DNA from: Planctomycetota bacterium
GTDB taxonomy: Bacteria; Planctomycetota; Planctomycetia; Pirellulales; PALSA-1355
DNA length: 64,000 nt
Direction of reading: 5' to 3'
NCBI GenBank assembly: GCA_003389325.1
Contig: QQVE01000034.1
Location: 246,045-310,044 of the forward strand
The notes under the pieces are model-generated. The model made no database searches, was not told where the DNA came from, and was given only the letters and a program-made list of their open reading frames with translations. Of this stretch, positions 1 to 8,044 are shown one piece after another. Every line of letters starts with the position of its first letter. The first letter of the stretch is position 1. The position numbers were made by a program, and so were the translations under genes.

Positions 1-236
1 ACACCAAGCGGACGCACGCCGACCGGCATCGTGCGTCGCCCGTGTATGCCGACGGCAAGATCTTTCTGACCGCGCGAGACGGCACGGTCTCGGTGGTCAA
101 GCCAGGCAAAGAATTCGAGCTGCTGGCCAGCAACGACATGACCGAATCGACTTCGGCCTCGCCGGCCATCGCGAACGGGCGCATCTACCTGCGTACCTTC
201 GACGCGTTGTACGCGATCGGCGACAAGCAAGAGTAA
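1..236 (+). CDS. PQQ-like beta-propeller repeat protein, C-terminal fragment
   Basis: The frame is open from the left edge (codons from base 3) to a TAA at 234-236, so this is the 3' end of a gene that starts outside the window. The visible 77 or so residues contain SPVYADGKIFLTA followed by SPAIANGRIYLRT. These are two copies of the blade motif (S/A-P-x-x-x-G-x-I-Y/F) found in PQQ-enzyme and BamB-like propellers. Such planctomycete proteins are usually secreted and often annotated as outer-membrane assembly factor BamB or as PQQ-binding-like proteins. No substrate can be inferred. A GTG at 42 lies inside the conserved blade and is not taken as a start. Confidence 0.7.
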   Translation, partial: TKRTHADRHRASPVYADGKIFLTARDGTVSVVKPGKEFELLASNDMTESTSASPAIANGRIYLRTFDALYAIGDKQE

Positions 237-611
237 CGCCGCCTGGTCGCCAGTTGACCGGTGTTCGCGGCGAACCTATTCCGGCAAGTTTGCCGGCTGG
301 CGCGATCTTTCCGCGCCAATCGTGCCTGTTCTGCGGTCCGCGCGGTTCCGCATGGTCGGGCCGTATCGCCTATGCTGCCTGCGGGAACGCTGCCAGTACT
401 TCGCGTCGTTTCGGCAGTGGATAATTCGTTTGAATCCTCCCACGGGTCCGACGATTCCTAGTTGCAGCGATGTGCTGTTTGCGTCGGATCGAGGCGCGGC
501 AGCGGATCGCCGGGCACATGCGAATCGGGCATGGATTGCCGCTCCGCATCAAGCGTTGCGGGGGGCGGATTGCGCATGGCCCTCTGCCCCTAGAACGAAA
601 GGCATGGACGC
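237..611. other. intergenic stretch of 375 bases, no gene recognised
   Basis: Short open frames exist on both strands, but their arginine/proline-rich translations look like GC-rich noise and none has a convincing ribosome binding site. The only structure seen is near the left end: GTTCG-cgg-CGAAC at 263-275 and the perfect palindrome at 281-296 (listed separately). The rest should contain the promoter of the barrel gene at 612, but I could not pick a clear -35/-10 pair. Confidence 0.5.
281..296. terminator. short palindromic hairpin after the PQQ gene
   Basis: CCGGCAAGTTTGCCGG is a perfect inverted repeat lying 45 bases after the PQQ gene stop, and a small GTTCG/CGAAC hairpin lies just before it. 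It has no U-tract, so it may act as a weak terminator or transcript end-stabilising hairpin for the upstream gene. The function is inferred from position only. Confidence 0.35.
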
Positions 612-1658
612 ATGCGCTGCTCCACGCGTGTTGGCGCCCTCGGTGCGCTCGTACTGTTGTTCCAATTCGCTTCCGCCCACGCGGCCGAGCGCATCTTGCT
701 GGCTTCGGCCGAGGCGGCCGACTCGGCCGGCGTGATCAGCCTGACGAACCAATCGAGCTTTCTCGACGAAGACGCCGCGACCACGAACTGGGTCGACGAC
801 GAAGTCGTTTACGAGCCGCGCCCCCGCTGGACGGTCTGGGCCGGCGCGATCTTTCTGCAACGCTCCGAACCGGCCCGCACGGGCTTGATCTTCAACGGCC
901 CCAACACGCTGTTCAACGCCGGCGACCTGAACTTCGGCACGGCCGCGGGGCCCGATATCAACGCCATCCGTCACGGTGAGGTGTTTGACGTCGACTTCCG
1001 CTACTTTCAGGTCATGAACATGGGGGCCCACGAGCGGATCTTTCCGCCCGGCGCGAGCAACATCGGCCTCGGCTCACCCTACAACCTCAACGTCTTGCAG
1101 ATCGATGTCAATGCGTTGACGAGCATCCAGAGCGCCGAAATCAACCTCCGCAAGAACATTACGCCGAACATCTCGCTGCTGGCCGGTTTCCGCTACCTTT
1201 CGCTCGACGATCACATCAAGCACCAATACGAAGTGCTGGGCCTCTCCGAAACGCTGGGCGTCTTTACGGTGAACCAACTCTACGGAGCCCAGGCGGGCTT
1301 CGACGCCAACGTCTTCACGTGGGGCCGATTCCAACTGCAGACCGCCGCCAAGGGAGGCATCTACGGTAACGCCGCGCGGAACGAGATCCGCGTCCGCAGC
1401 TTTGGCGTGCTCGACTCGTCGATCGGCGCCCGCGAGCAGCAAACCACGTTCGTGGGCGACTGGAACTTCAACGGCATTTTCCAGATCAACGACATCTGGG
1501 CCATCCGCGGCGGGTACCAGTTGCTGTGGGTTTCCGGCGTGGCCCTGTCCACCGACCAGTTCACGCTGGCCGACCTCGTGACGCCGGGAGTCCAAATCGA
1601 CTCGACGGGCGACCTGTTCCTGCACGGTGCCCTGGTGAGCATCCAGGCCGGCTGGTAG
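612..1658 (+). CDS. BBP7-family outer-membrane beta-barrel protein
   Basis: This protein of 348 residues begins with a clear Sec signal peptide (about residues 1-24, hydrophobic core GALVLLFQFASA, cleavage near AHA). The mature part alternates hydrophobic and polar residues, contains many Gly/Asn/Tyr turns (for example ISLLAGFRYLSL and WAIRGGYQLLWV) and ends in aromatic Trp, as outer-membrane barrels often do. Length and motifs fit the BBP7 (Planctomycete beta-barrel) family, which I recognise by its FRYLSLDD and INDIWAIRGGYQLLW-type segments. The role is probably a pore or structural protein of the outer membrane; cargo is unknown. The ATG at 612 is preceded by AAAGG about nine bases upstream. 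The gene stands alone between the PQQ gene and the convergent bioB. Confidence 0.7.
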   Translation: MRCSTRVGALGALVLLFQFASAHAAERILLASAEAADSAGVISLTNQSSFLDEDAATTNWVDDEVVYEPRPRWTVWAGAIFLQRSEPARTGLIFNGPNTLFNAGDLNFGTAAGPDINAIRHGEVFDVDFRYFQVMNMGAHERIFPPGASNIGLGSPYNLNVLQIDVNALTSIQSAEINLRKNITPNISLLAGFRYLSLDDHIKHQYEVLGLSETLGVFTVNQLYGAQAGFDANVFTWGRFQLQTAAKGGIYGNAARNEIRVRSFGVLDSSIGAREQQTTFVGDWNFNGIFQINDIWAIRGGYQLLWVSGVALSTDQFTLADLVTPGVQIDSTGDLFLHGALVSIQAGW

Positions 1659-1719
1659 GCGGCGCCCGATTCGAGCATCCTCGCAGGTCGTGCAGGTGCG
1701 TGCATGACTTGCGGTCGGC

Positions 1720-2778
1720 CTACGAAGCAGCCGGCTCGGGCGAGAATCGGCAGGCCGGCTCTTCGTCGCGGGTGACCTCGAAGCCGAGGTCCTCGATCAT
1801 CTGGTAGTCGGCCGTGGGGGCCTGGCCCTTGGTCGTGAGATAGTCGCCGACGAAGAGCGAATTGGCCGCGTACAGCCCCAGCGGCTGCAAGCTGCCCAGG
1901 TGCATTTCGCGGCCGCCGGCAATGCGAATCTCGGACGTCGGATTGGCAAAGCGGAACATCGCCAAGGCCCGCAGGCAATAGCGCGGGTTGAGTTGCCGGA
2001 TGCCTTCGAGCGGGGTGCCGTCGATCGGGTTCAAGAAGTTGACCGGGATCGACTCGGCTTGCAAGTCGCGCAGTGCGAAAGCCATCAGCACGACGTCGTC
2101 GTGCTGCTCGCCCATGCCCAGGATGCCGCCCGAGCAAAGTTCCATGCCGGCGGTGCGCACCGCCTCGAGCGTGGCCAGCCGGTCCTGAAACGTGTGCGTC
2201 GAGCAGATTTCGTTGTAAAACTCTTCGCTGGCATTGAGATTGTGATTCACCCGATCGACTCCGCAGGCCTTCAGTCGCTCGGCCTGGTCGGGCGTGAGCA
2301 ACCCCAGACAGGCGCAGATCTTGAGGTCGTATTTCTCCTTGATCTGCGGCACGATCGTGGTGACTGCCGTCATCTCGCGCTCGTTCGGTCCGCGGCCCGA
2401 AATGACGATGCAGTAGGTCTTGGCCTGCCGCTCGGCGGCGATCCGGGCCCCGTCGAGCAGTTTCTCGACGCTGAGGATGTTGTACCGCGGGATCTCGGCG
2501 TCGGAGACTTTCGATTGCGAGCAGTAGCCGCAGTCCTCGGGGCAAAGGCCGCTCTTGGCGTTGACCAGGAAGTAGAGCTGCACGCGTTTGCCGAAGTGGC
2601 GGCGGCGAATGCGAAACGCCGCCGACAGCAGGTCGAGCAATTCCTCGTCGCCGCTGCGCAAAATTGCCAACGCTTCGTCGGCCGTCAGCCGGTGACCCTC
2701 GAGCACTCTCTCGGCCAGTGCGTGCCAATCGTGCTTCGAGGCCGACGCGCGGAGTCCGGTTGCAGCCTGGTCGATCAT
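1720..2778 (-). CDS. bioB: biotin synthase BioB
   Basis: Radical-SAM enzyme that inserts sulfur into dethiobiotin in the last step of biotin synthesis. The radical-SAM cluster motif CPEDCGYC supplies Cys79, Cys83 and Cys86. Further BioB hallmarks are [21 protein letters not shown] and AGGREMHLG near the C terminus. The 352-residue length is normal for the family. The frame could start 48 bases earlier, but I place the start at the ATG at 2778 because GAGGAG lies seven bases upstream of it. The gene is transcribed away from the PSP1 gene, with an inverted repeat (2919-2945) in the shared upstream region. No other biotin gene is in the window. Confidence 0.95.
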   Translation of the reverse strand: MIDQAATGLRASASKHDWHALAERVLEGHRLTADEALAILRSGDEELLDLLSAAFRIRRRHFGKRVQLYFLVNAKSGLCPEDCGYCSQSKVSDAEIPRYNILSVEKLLDGARIAAERQAKTYCIVISGRGPNEREMTAVTTIVPQIKEKYDLKICACLGLLTPDQAERLKACGVDRVNHNLNASEEFYNEICSTHTFQDRLATLEAVRTAGMELCSGGILGMGEQHDDVVLMAFALRDLQAESIPVNFLNPIDGTPLEGIRQLNPRYCLRALAMFRFANPTSEIRIAGGREMHLGSLQPLGLYAANSLFVGDYLTTKGQAPTADYQMIEDLGFEVTRDEEPACRFSPEPAAS

Positions 2779-2918
2779 GAAATCTCCTCGCATCGGATAG
2801 CCGGCGTAGACAGGTACTAACGACATAAGTATCGTGACTGGTGAGCGTTACGCAAGGGGGAATCGCCGGACGGCAGGCCGTGCGGAACGATTTCCCGCTG
2901 CCGTGAATCGCCCTTACT

Positions 2919-2945
2919 CTTGGCCGGCGGCCGGATTTGGCCAAG
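2919..2945. promoter_or_regulatory. inverted repeat between divergent bioB and PSP1 genes
   Basis: CTTGGCC and GGCCAAG form a perfect 7-base inverted repeat separated by 13 bases, centred in the divergent upstream region. The spacing is compatible with a dimeric DNA-binding regulator. It does not resemble the BirA or BioR consensus sites I know, so its role is only a suggestion. Confidence 0.25.
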
Positions 2946-3029
2946 ACTTAAGGGTAGGGGCTTAGCCGCTGACTGATGATCCCGCGGTCGATGCCGCTCA
3001 ACGCGTCGTCCCGCCAAGCGTTTCTTGCC

Positions 3030-3608
3030 ATGTACGAATCGGCGAACCATCTCGAAGCTCACGGTCGTCAGCACCTGGTGCGTGTCGGCGCCCTGGGGCA
3101 CATCGGCCGGTTCACGTCGGTCGACGCCGTGCGGTTCCCCCGACATAGCCAGGTGGTCGTACGGACCGGCCGCGGTTTGGAACTGGGAGAGGTGCTTGCT
3201 GCGCCGGAGGGTCCCGACACGGGTCCTTCCGATGGATCGATTCTGCGCGGCATGACCGTCGAAGATCAGTTGTTGGCCGCGCGGCTGGAGAAGAATCGCC
3301 GGGCCGCCTTCGACCTCTGCGCGGCACGGCTGGCACAGCTCGCCGCCGGCACGGTGTTGATGGACGTCGAGCATCTGTTCGACGGGCGCACGCTGGTGTT
3401 TTACTTTCTGGGGCCGTCGACCCCCGAGGTCGAAGCGCTCACCGACGAACTGGCGGAACTCTATGAGACCGAGGCCCAAATTCGCGGCTTCGCCGAGGCG
3501 GTCGAGCACGGCTGCGGTCCAGGCTGCGGCACCGACGAGGCCGCCGGATGCAAAACGTGCGTCTCGGGGTGCGCCGTGGCGGCGGCGTGTTCGACACGCG
3601 CGCAGTGA
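3030..3608 (+). CDS. PSP1 (RicT/YaaT-like) domain protein with cysteine-rich tail
   Basis: The central part carries the PSP1 C-terminal domain: HLVRVGALGHIGRF, VVVRTGRGLELGEVL, then LMDVEHLFDGRTLVFYFLG and VEALTDELAELYETEAQIR. In Bacillus the PSP1 protein RicT (YaaT) works with RicA and RicF in a complex that carries Fe-S clusters and affects RNA maturation. Here the last ~35 residues add six cysteines in GCGPGC, GCKTC, SGC and AAC. They could bind an Fe-S cluster or metal, but this is inference. Possible starts are ATGs at 2976, 2991 and 3030; none has a good ribosome binding site, and I chose 3030 because it leaves a short N-terminus before the domain. Divergent from bioB. Confidence 0.75.
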   Translation: MYESANHLEAHGRQHLVRVGALGHIGRFTSVDAVRFPRHSQVVVRTGRGLELGEVLAAPEGPDTGPSDGSILRGMTVEDQLLAARLEKNRRAAFDLCAARLAQLAAGTVLMDVEHLFDGRTLVFYFLGPSTPEVEALTDELAELYETEAQIRGFAEAVEHGCGPGCGTDEAAGCKTCVSGCAVAAACSTRAQ

Positions 3609-3676
3609 CTCAGCTAGTGACTGTGTGGCGCTTGGCGCTGCTTGCAGCGTCAGATCATGCGCAGCGCAGCAATGGT

Positions 3677-3958
3677 TCACTGCGCGTCGAGATGGATCAT
3701 CGTGGTAGCGCGGTCGCGGCTGGTGACGACGACCAGGCGACGGCCGTCGGGCAGGCTGTAAGATGAGTGCAGGTTGAATTGTTCGACCAGTCCGCGCTCG
3801 TTGACGCGGCGGACCTGAGCGGAGACATCGCCCCAGTCGCCCCGGCGATGCCGGGCCAGCAAGTCGTCGGCCGTTTGCCCGTTGGCGGTGAGCGCCGCAC
3901 TGGCCGCGGGAGTGACGACGATGTTGCCCACTTCGAATTTCACGTTCGACAATTCCAT
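3677..3958 (-). CDS. small conserved protein of unknown function (93 aa)
   Basis: The frame encodes NIVVTPAASAALTANGQTADDLLARHRRGDWGD and ends with RRLVVVTSRDRATTMIHL. The pattern 'V.TP.A...L...G....LL.RH..GDWGD' with a C-terminal 'W/VVTS.DR..T.I.L' belongs to a family of small proteins scattered in plasmids and chromosomes and variously labelled hypothetical or 'plasmid-related'. I do not know its function. No membrane segment or signal peptide is visible. The ATG at 3958 lacks a strong Shine-Dalgarno sequence. It is convergent with the PSP1 gene and divergent from the amidase. Confidence 0.65.
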   Translation of the reverse strand: MELSNVKFEVGNIVVTPAASAALTANGQTADDLLARHRRGDWGDVSAQVRRVNERGLVEQFNLHSSYSLPDGRRLVVVTSRDRATTMIHLDAQ

Positions 3959-4192
3959 AGAATCGCGTCCGTCCGCTTATTGCGCCCCGGGGTCGGCTCA
4001 GCCCCGGCAGGGTCCTGCGCCGCACCCCCATATTTTCCAGCAGCGCCGCGCTTTTGCAAATACCTGTCTGGCGGCCATACTAAACTGTCGGCAGACCACG
4101 TGCGGGGCGGACCGCACGGGCTCGCCGAATGGCGCAGGGCGGACATCGGCGCGGCACGCCGCACGTCCGCCAAGTACAAGGACCGTCCCCTC

Positions 4193-5560
4193 ATGAACCT
4201 TTCACAAACACTCGTCGAGGCTGTGGCGGCAATTCGCCGTGGATTCCTGACCCCGCTGGAACTGGTCGATTCGTGTCTGGAACGCATCGAGCAACTCGAG
4301 CCCGCGGTCTCCGCTTGGGTCACGGTCGAGGCCGAAGCGGCGCGCGAGCAAGCCGAACAGATGACCCGTGCCCTCGACGTGGGCGTTGAGGCAGGACCGC
4401 TGTACGGCATTCCGATCGGGATCAAGGACATCGTCGACGTTGTGGGCATGCCGACCCGTGCCGGCTCGCCATTGACTTCCGACCAGCCGGCGAGCGCAGA
4501 TGCCACGGTCGTGACCCGGCTGCGGGAAGCAGGCGCGATCATTCTCGGCAAGACGGTTACCACACCGTTTGCCTGCTTTGATCCGCCGCCGACGCGCAAC
4601 CCCTGGAACGAGGCCTGCACGCCCGGAGGATCGTCGAGCGGTTCGGCCGCGGCGCTGGCCGTGGGGATGTGCACCGCGGCCATCGGCACGCAGACTGGCG
4701 GCTCCATCACGCGCCCGGCCAGCTACTGCGGCGTGGCAGGCCTCAAACCCACCTTCGGCCGCGTGAGCCGACAAGGCATCGTGCCGGTGAGCTTTCACCT
4801 GGACCACGTGGGCACGATGGCCCGCTCGATCGCCGATTGCGGAGTGATGCTCGACGTGATCGCCGGTCCCGATCCGGCCGGGCCCGCGTGCAGCAACCGT
4901 CCGCCGCTCCAGTGGCAACCCAACACGTTGCCGCGCATCGCTCCGTTGCGGATGGGCGTGCTGCGTCCCTACTTCTTCGACGTGGCCGATGCCGAGACGG
5001 TCGAGCTGGTCGAGACCGCCATCGACAAGCTCGAAGCCGCGGGCGGCAGACGCGTCGAGCTGCCGCTGCCCGAGGGCTTCGACCGGGTGTTGGCCATGCA
5101 TCGACGGATCATGGCCTGCGAGGCGGCCGACTATCACCGGCGGCAATTCGGCGCCCCGCGCGACGGCTACCCTCCGCTGCTGAGTGCCTTGATCGAAGAG
5201 GGGCTGGCGGTCGCCGTGAGCGACTACCAGGAGGCGCTGGTCCACCAGCTGGGCTTCCACCATGCGGTCGAGCGGAGCCTGGCCGAAGTGGACGTGCTGG
5301 TCGTGCCTGCGACGCCCACAGCCGCTCCCGATCGTTCGACCACGGGCGATCCGAGCTTCAACGCCCCGTGGAGCTATGCGGGGGTGCCGACCGCGGCGAT
5401 TCCCTGTGGGCTGACCGCAGCGGGGCTGCCGGTTTCGCTGCAATTGATCGGCCGACCGTGGGACGAGGCTCATCTGCTGGATGCGGCCTACTGGTGCGAA
5501 CGCGAACTGGCCTTTGACGCCGTGCCGCCGCTACTCACCCAGGGCGCCGAGACTGGCTAG
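4193..5560 (+). CDS. amidase-signature family amidase
   Basis: This 455-residue protein has the complete amidase-signature catalytic triad: Lys78 in GIPIGIKDIVD, the cis-Ser in GGSSSG (147-149) and the nucleophile Ser171 in TQTGGSITRPASYCG. The nearby FGRVSRQGIVP and SFHLDHVGTMARS segments also fit. It hydrolyses an amide, but the substrate cannot be read from sequence. It resembles stand-alone GatA-like hydrolases rather than GatA itself, and no gatB or gatC is adjacent. The frame is open for 400 bases upstream; the ATG at 4193 is chosen because the family's conserved N-terminal helix (LVEAVAAIRRGFLTPLELV) begins there. Its 3' end overlaps the convergent TPR gene by 30 bases. Confidence 0.85.
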   Translation: MNLSQTLVEAVAAIRRGFLTPLELVDSCLERIEQLEPAVSAWVTVEAEAAREQAEQMTRALDVGVEAGPLYGIPIGIKDIVDVVGMPTRAGSPLTSDQPASADATVVTRLREAGAIILGKTVTTPFACFDPPPTRNPWNEACTPGGSSSGSAAALAVGMCTAAIGTQTGGSITRPASYCGVAGLKPTFGRVSRQGIVPVSFHLDHVGTMARSIADCGVMLDVIAGPDPAGPACSNRPPLQWQPNTLPRIAPLRMGVLRPYFFDVADAETVELVETAIDKLEAAGGRRVELPLPEGFDRVLAMHRRIMACEAADYHRRQFGAPRDGYPPLLSALIEEGLAVAVSDYQEALVHQLGFHHAVERSLAEVDVLVVPATPTAAPDRSTTGDPSFNAPWSYAGVPTAAIPCGLTAAGLPVSLQLIGRPWDEAHLLDAAYWCERELAFDAVPPLLTQGAETG

Positions 5561-5854
5561 AAACTCGCTCATCTCGGCCGCCGCGTGCGCATCGCCCACG
5601 GCCCGAGCACGCTCAATGCCGTCGCGGAGGGCCGTGCGGGCTTCGTCGATTCGGTCGAGCCGGGCCAATTGCTGGGCCGCCATGAAAAAGGCGGGCACGT
5701 AAGGCTCCTCGCCGGATGTCAACGCGGCGAATTCGGCCAAGCTGCGCTCGTGCTGGCCCGCCTTATCGAGTTCCATCGCCAGGCTGTAGCGCAGAAACGT
5801 ATCGCCCGGCTCGTCGGCCAGCAGGGCTTCGATCTTTTCCAGGCGGGAGGGCAT
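5531..5854 (-). CDS. small TPR-like protein (107 aa)
   Basis: The protein has two to three helical-hairpin repeats: MPSRLEKIEALLADEPGDTF, LRYSLAMELDKAGQHERSLAEFAAL, then AFFMAAQQLARLDRIDEARTALRDGI and AHAAAEMSEFLASLG. These match tetratricopeptide spacing and residues, suggesting a protein-protein adaptor. No signal peptide is seen. The ATG at 5854 lies seven bases after the leuD stop, so it is very probably the last gene of a leuC-leuD-TPR transcript. Its stop lies inside the 3' end of the convergent amidase gene. The reason for its link to leucine genes is unknown. Confidence 0.75.
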   Translation of the reverse strand: MPSRLEKIEALLADEPGDTFLRYSLAMELDKAGQHERSLAEFAALTSGEEPYVPAFFMAAQQLARLDRIDEARTALRDGIERARAVGDAHAAAEMSEFLASLGALGE

Positions 5855-5861
5855 GGCGGCG

Positions 5862-6452
5862 TCAAGCGATTCCGTGGGCCTGCTCGTAGGCGGCGATCTC
5901 GTTCTCGTGCTCCATCGTGAGGCCGATGTCGTCGAGCCCGTGCAGCAGGCAGTGGCGTCGAAACTCCTCGACCTCGAACGTGATGTGCAGCCCGTCGTCG
6001 TCGCGGATCGTGCGGGTCTCAAGGCAAACGGTCACGCGATGGTCGCGCGAACCGGCCCGCTCGAAGAGCTTGTCGATCGTTTCCTCATCCAATTGAATCG
6101 GCAGCATGCCGTTCTTGAAGCAGTTGTTGAAGAAGATGTCGGCGAAGCTCGGCGCGATGATCACCTTGAAGCCGTAGTCCTCGAGCGCCCAGGGGGCATG
6201 TTCGCGGCTGGAGCCGCACCCGAAGTTGTGGCGCGCAAGCAGAATGCTGGCTTCTTGCAGATCGGGATGGTTCAGCTCGAACTCGGGATTCGGTTCGCCG
6301 TTGTCGAGGAAGCGCCAATCGAAGAACAGAAACTCGCCGAAGCCCGTTCGCTCGATGCGCTTGAGGAACTGCTTGGGGATGATCTGGTCGGTATCGACGT
6401 TGGCCCGGTCCATTGCGGCGACCAGGCCGGTGTGTTGCTTGAACGGTTCCAT
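5862..6452 (-). CDS. leuD: 3-isopropylmalate dehydratase small subunit LeuD
   Basis: The small (swivel-domain) subunit of isopropylmalate isomerase, which pairs with LeuC to convert 2- to 3-isopropylmalate in leucine synthesis. Landmarks are [56 protein letters not shown] and a C-terminal [16 protein letters not shown], all typical of LeuD. Length is 196 residues, as usual. The ATG at 6452 begins [20 protein letters not shown], the expected N-terminus; longer open frame upstream is discarded. It follows leuC by 43 bases. Confidence 0.95.
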   Translation of the reverse strand: MEPFKQHTGLVAAMDRANVDTDQIIPKQFLKRIERTGFGEFLFFDWRFLDNGEPNPEFELNHPDLQEASILLARHNFGCGSSREHAPWALEDYGFKVIIAPSFADIFFNNCFKNGMLPIQLDEETIDKLFERAGSRDHRVTVCLETRTIRDDDGLHITFEVEEFRRHCLLHGLDDIGLTMEHENEIAAYEQAHGIA

Positions 6453-6495
6453 CGTTGATATCCAAACTGTGCCGCAGCCCAAAACAGTGGCCGTG

Positions 6496-7911
6496 CTATT
6501 TGTTGTACTTCCAATCGCGAATGTCGACAAAGCGGCCACTGATGGCCGCGGCGGCCGCCATCGCCGGCGACACCAGGTGCGTGCGTCCGCCTTTGCCCTG
6601 GCGGCCCTCGAAGTTGCGATTGCTCGTCGACGCACACCGCTCGCCCGGCTCGAGCTTGTCGGGATTCATGGCCAGGCACATGCTGCAGCCGGCCTCGCGC
6701 CAGTCGAACCCGGCTTCCTTGAAGACCTTGTCGAGTCCCTCGGCCTCGGCCTGCTGCTTGACCAAACCGCTGCCGGGCACGACCATCGCGCCCACGCGGT
6801 CCGAGACCTTGTGCCCCTGGGCCACGGCCGCGGCGGCCCGCAGATCCTCGATCCGCGAGTTGGTGCACGAGCCGATGAACACGCGATCGATCGCAATCTC
6901 GCCGATCGATTCCCCGGGCTCGAGCCCCATGTAGGCTAGCGCTCCGGCCAGTTCCTTGCGTTCCGCGTCGCTCGAAAACTCCTCGGGCCGCGGCACGCGT
7001 CCGGTGACCGGGGCCACTTGCCCGGGATTCGTGCCCCAGGTCACTTGCGGCACCACGTCGGACGCCTGGAACGTGAGCGACTTGTCGTAGGTGGCTCCGG
7101 GGTCGGACGGCAGAGAGCGCCAGCGGGCGACGGCCGCCTCGAAATCCGCCGGGGCGAAGGGGCGACCGCGCAGGTACTCGAAGGTCGTTTCGTCGGGAGC
7201 AATCATGCCGGCCCGCGCGCCCGCCTCGATGCTCATGTTGCAAACGGTCATCCGCTCTTCCATGCTCAGGGCGCGGATGGCCGAACCGGTGTACTCGATG
7301 CAATAGCCGGTGCCGCCGCGGGTGGTGAGCTCGCCGATCAGATAAAGGATCAGGTCCTTGGCCGTGACGCCCGCGGCCAGCTTGCCGTCGACCCGCAACT
7401 CCAGCGTCTTGGGTCGCGACTGCAACAGCGTCTGCGTGGCCAGCACGTGCTCCACTTCGCTCGTGCCGATGCCGAAGGCCAACGCTCCGAACGCCCCGTG
7501 CGTGGCCGTGTGGCTGTCGCCGCAAACGATTGTCATGCCGGGGTGCGTCAGTCCCAACTCGGGACCGATTACGTGCACCACGCCCTGACGCGGGTCGTCA
7601 AGGTCGTAGAGCTGAATGCCGAACTGCTGGCAATTGTTGCGGAGGGTATCGATCTGCTGTTTCGAAATCGGATCGGCAATCGGCAGGCTGCGGTCGGTCG
7701 TGGGCACGTTGTGGTCGGCCGTGGCCACCGTGAGTTGGGGGCGGCGCACCTGGCGTCCGGCCAGCCGCAGGCCTTCGAAGGCCTGGGCGCTGGTGACTTC
7801 GTGCACGAGGTGCAGATCGATGTAAAGGATCGTCTGTTTGCCCTCTTCGGCGAGGACGACGTGGTTGTCCCAGATCTTGGCGAACATGGTTCGCGGCGTG
7901 GAACTGATCAT
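6496..7911 (-). CDS. leuC: 3-isopropylmalate dehydratase large subunit LeuC
   Basis: An aconitase-type enzyme subunit of about 471 residues holding the catalytic [4Fe-4S] cluster. The ligands are Cys349 (GSCTNSR), Cys409 and Cys412 (GCSMCLAMN). The substrate-site segments [20 protein letters not shown] and [10 protein letters not shown] are all present. The start at ATG 7911 gives [15 protein letters not shown], matching the family; a GTG nine bases earlier and an ATG 24 bases later are alternatives, and no strong Shine-Dalgarno decides. Operon with leuD and the small TPR gene. leuA and leuB are not in the window. Confidence 0.95.
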   Translation of the reverse strand: MISSTPRTMFAKIWDNHVVLAEEGKQTILYIDLHLVHEVTSAQAFEGLRLAGRQVRRPQLTVATADHNVPTTDRSLPIADPISKQQIDTLRNNCQQFGIQLYDLDDPRQGVVHVIGPELGLTHPGMTIVCGDSHTATHGAFGALAFGIGTSEVEHVLATQTLLQSRPKTLELRVDGKLAAGVTAKDLILYLIGELTTRGGTGYCIEYTGSAIRALSMEERMTVCNMSIEAGARAGMIAPDETTFEYLRGRPFAPADFEAAVARWRSLPSDPGATYDKSLTFQASDVVPQVTWGTNPGQVAPVTGRVPRPEEFSSDAERKELAGALAYMGLEPGESIGEIAIDRVFIGSCTNSRIEDLRAAAAVAQGHKVSDRVGAMVVPGSGLVKQQAEAEGLDKVFKEAGFDWREAGCSMCLAMNPDKLEPGERCASTSNRNFEGRQGKGGRTHLVSPAMAAAAAISGRFVDIRDWKYNK

Positions 7912-7999
7912 GGAAGGCACTCGTACGGTCGGCAGGAATTGCGGTGTTAAGAAGCCATCTAGGATACCCTATCTTACCCAGCGAGGGCAGGGCGGGGAC

Positions 8000-8032
8000 C
8001 GGGTTGCAGAACCCGTGCCGGGAGGAGGCACG
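8000..8032. other. pair of overlapping hairpins between the kinase gene and leuC
   Basis: CGGGTT-gcag-AACCCG (8000-8015) and CGTGCC-gggagga-GGCACG (8014-8032) share two bases, so the two stems compete. On the minus strand they lie just after the kinase stop and ahead of leuC. They could end the kinase transcript, although there is no U-tract. Confidence 0.35.
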
Positions 8033-8044
8033 CCGGCCTGGGCG

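Noticed and set aside
261..735. Small open frames upstream of and into the barrel gene
   Set aside because: They overlap the signal-peptide region of a convincing gene in another frame and have no ribosome binding site.
1361..2944. Open frame of 527 codons on the minus strand across bioB and the barrel gene's end
   Set aside because: It is out of frame with bioB, its translation is Arg/Pro/Gly-rich without motifs, and it runs through two real genes. Long empty frames are expected in GC-rich DNA.
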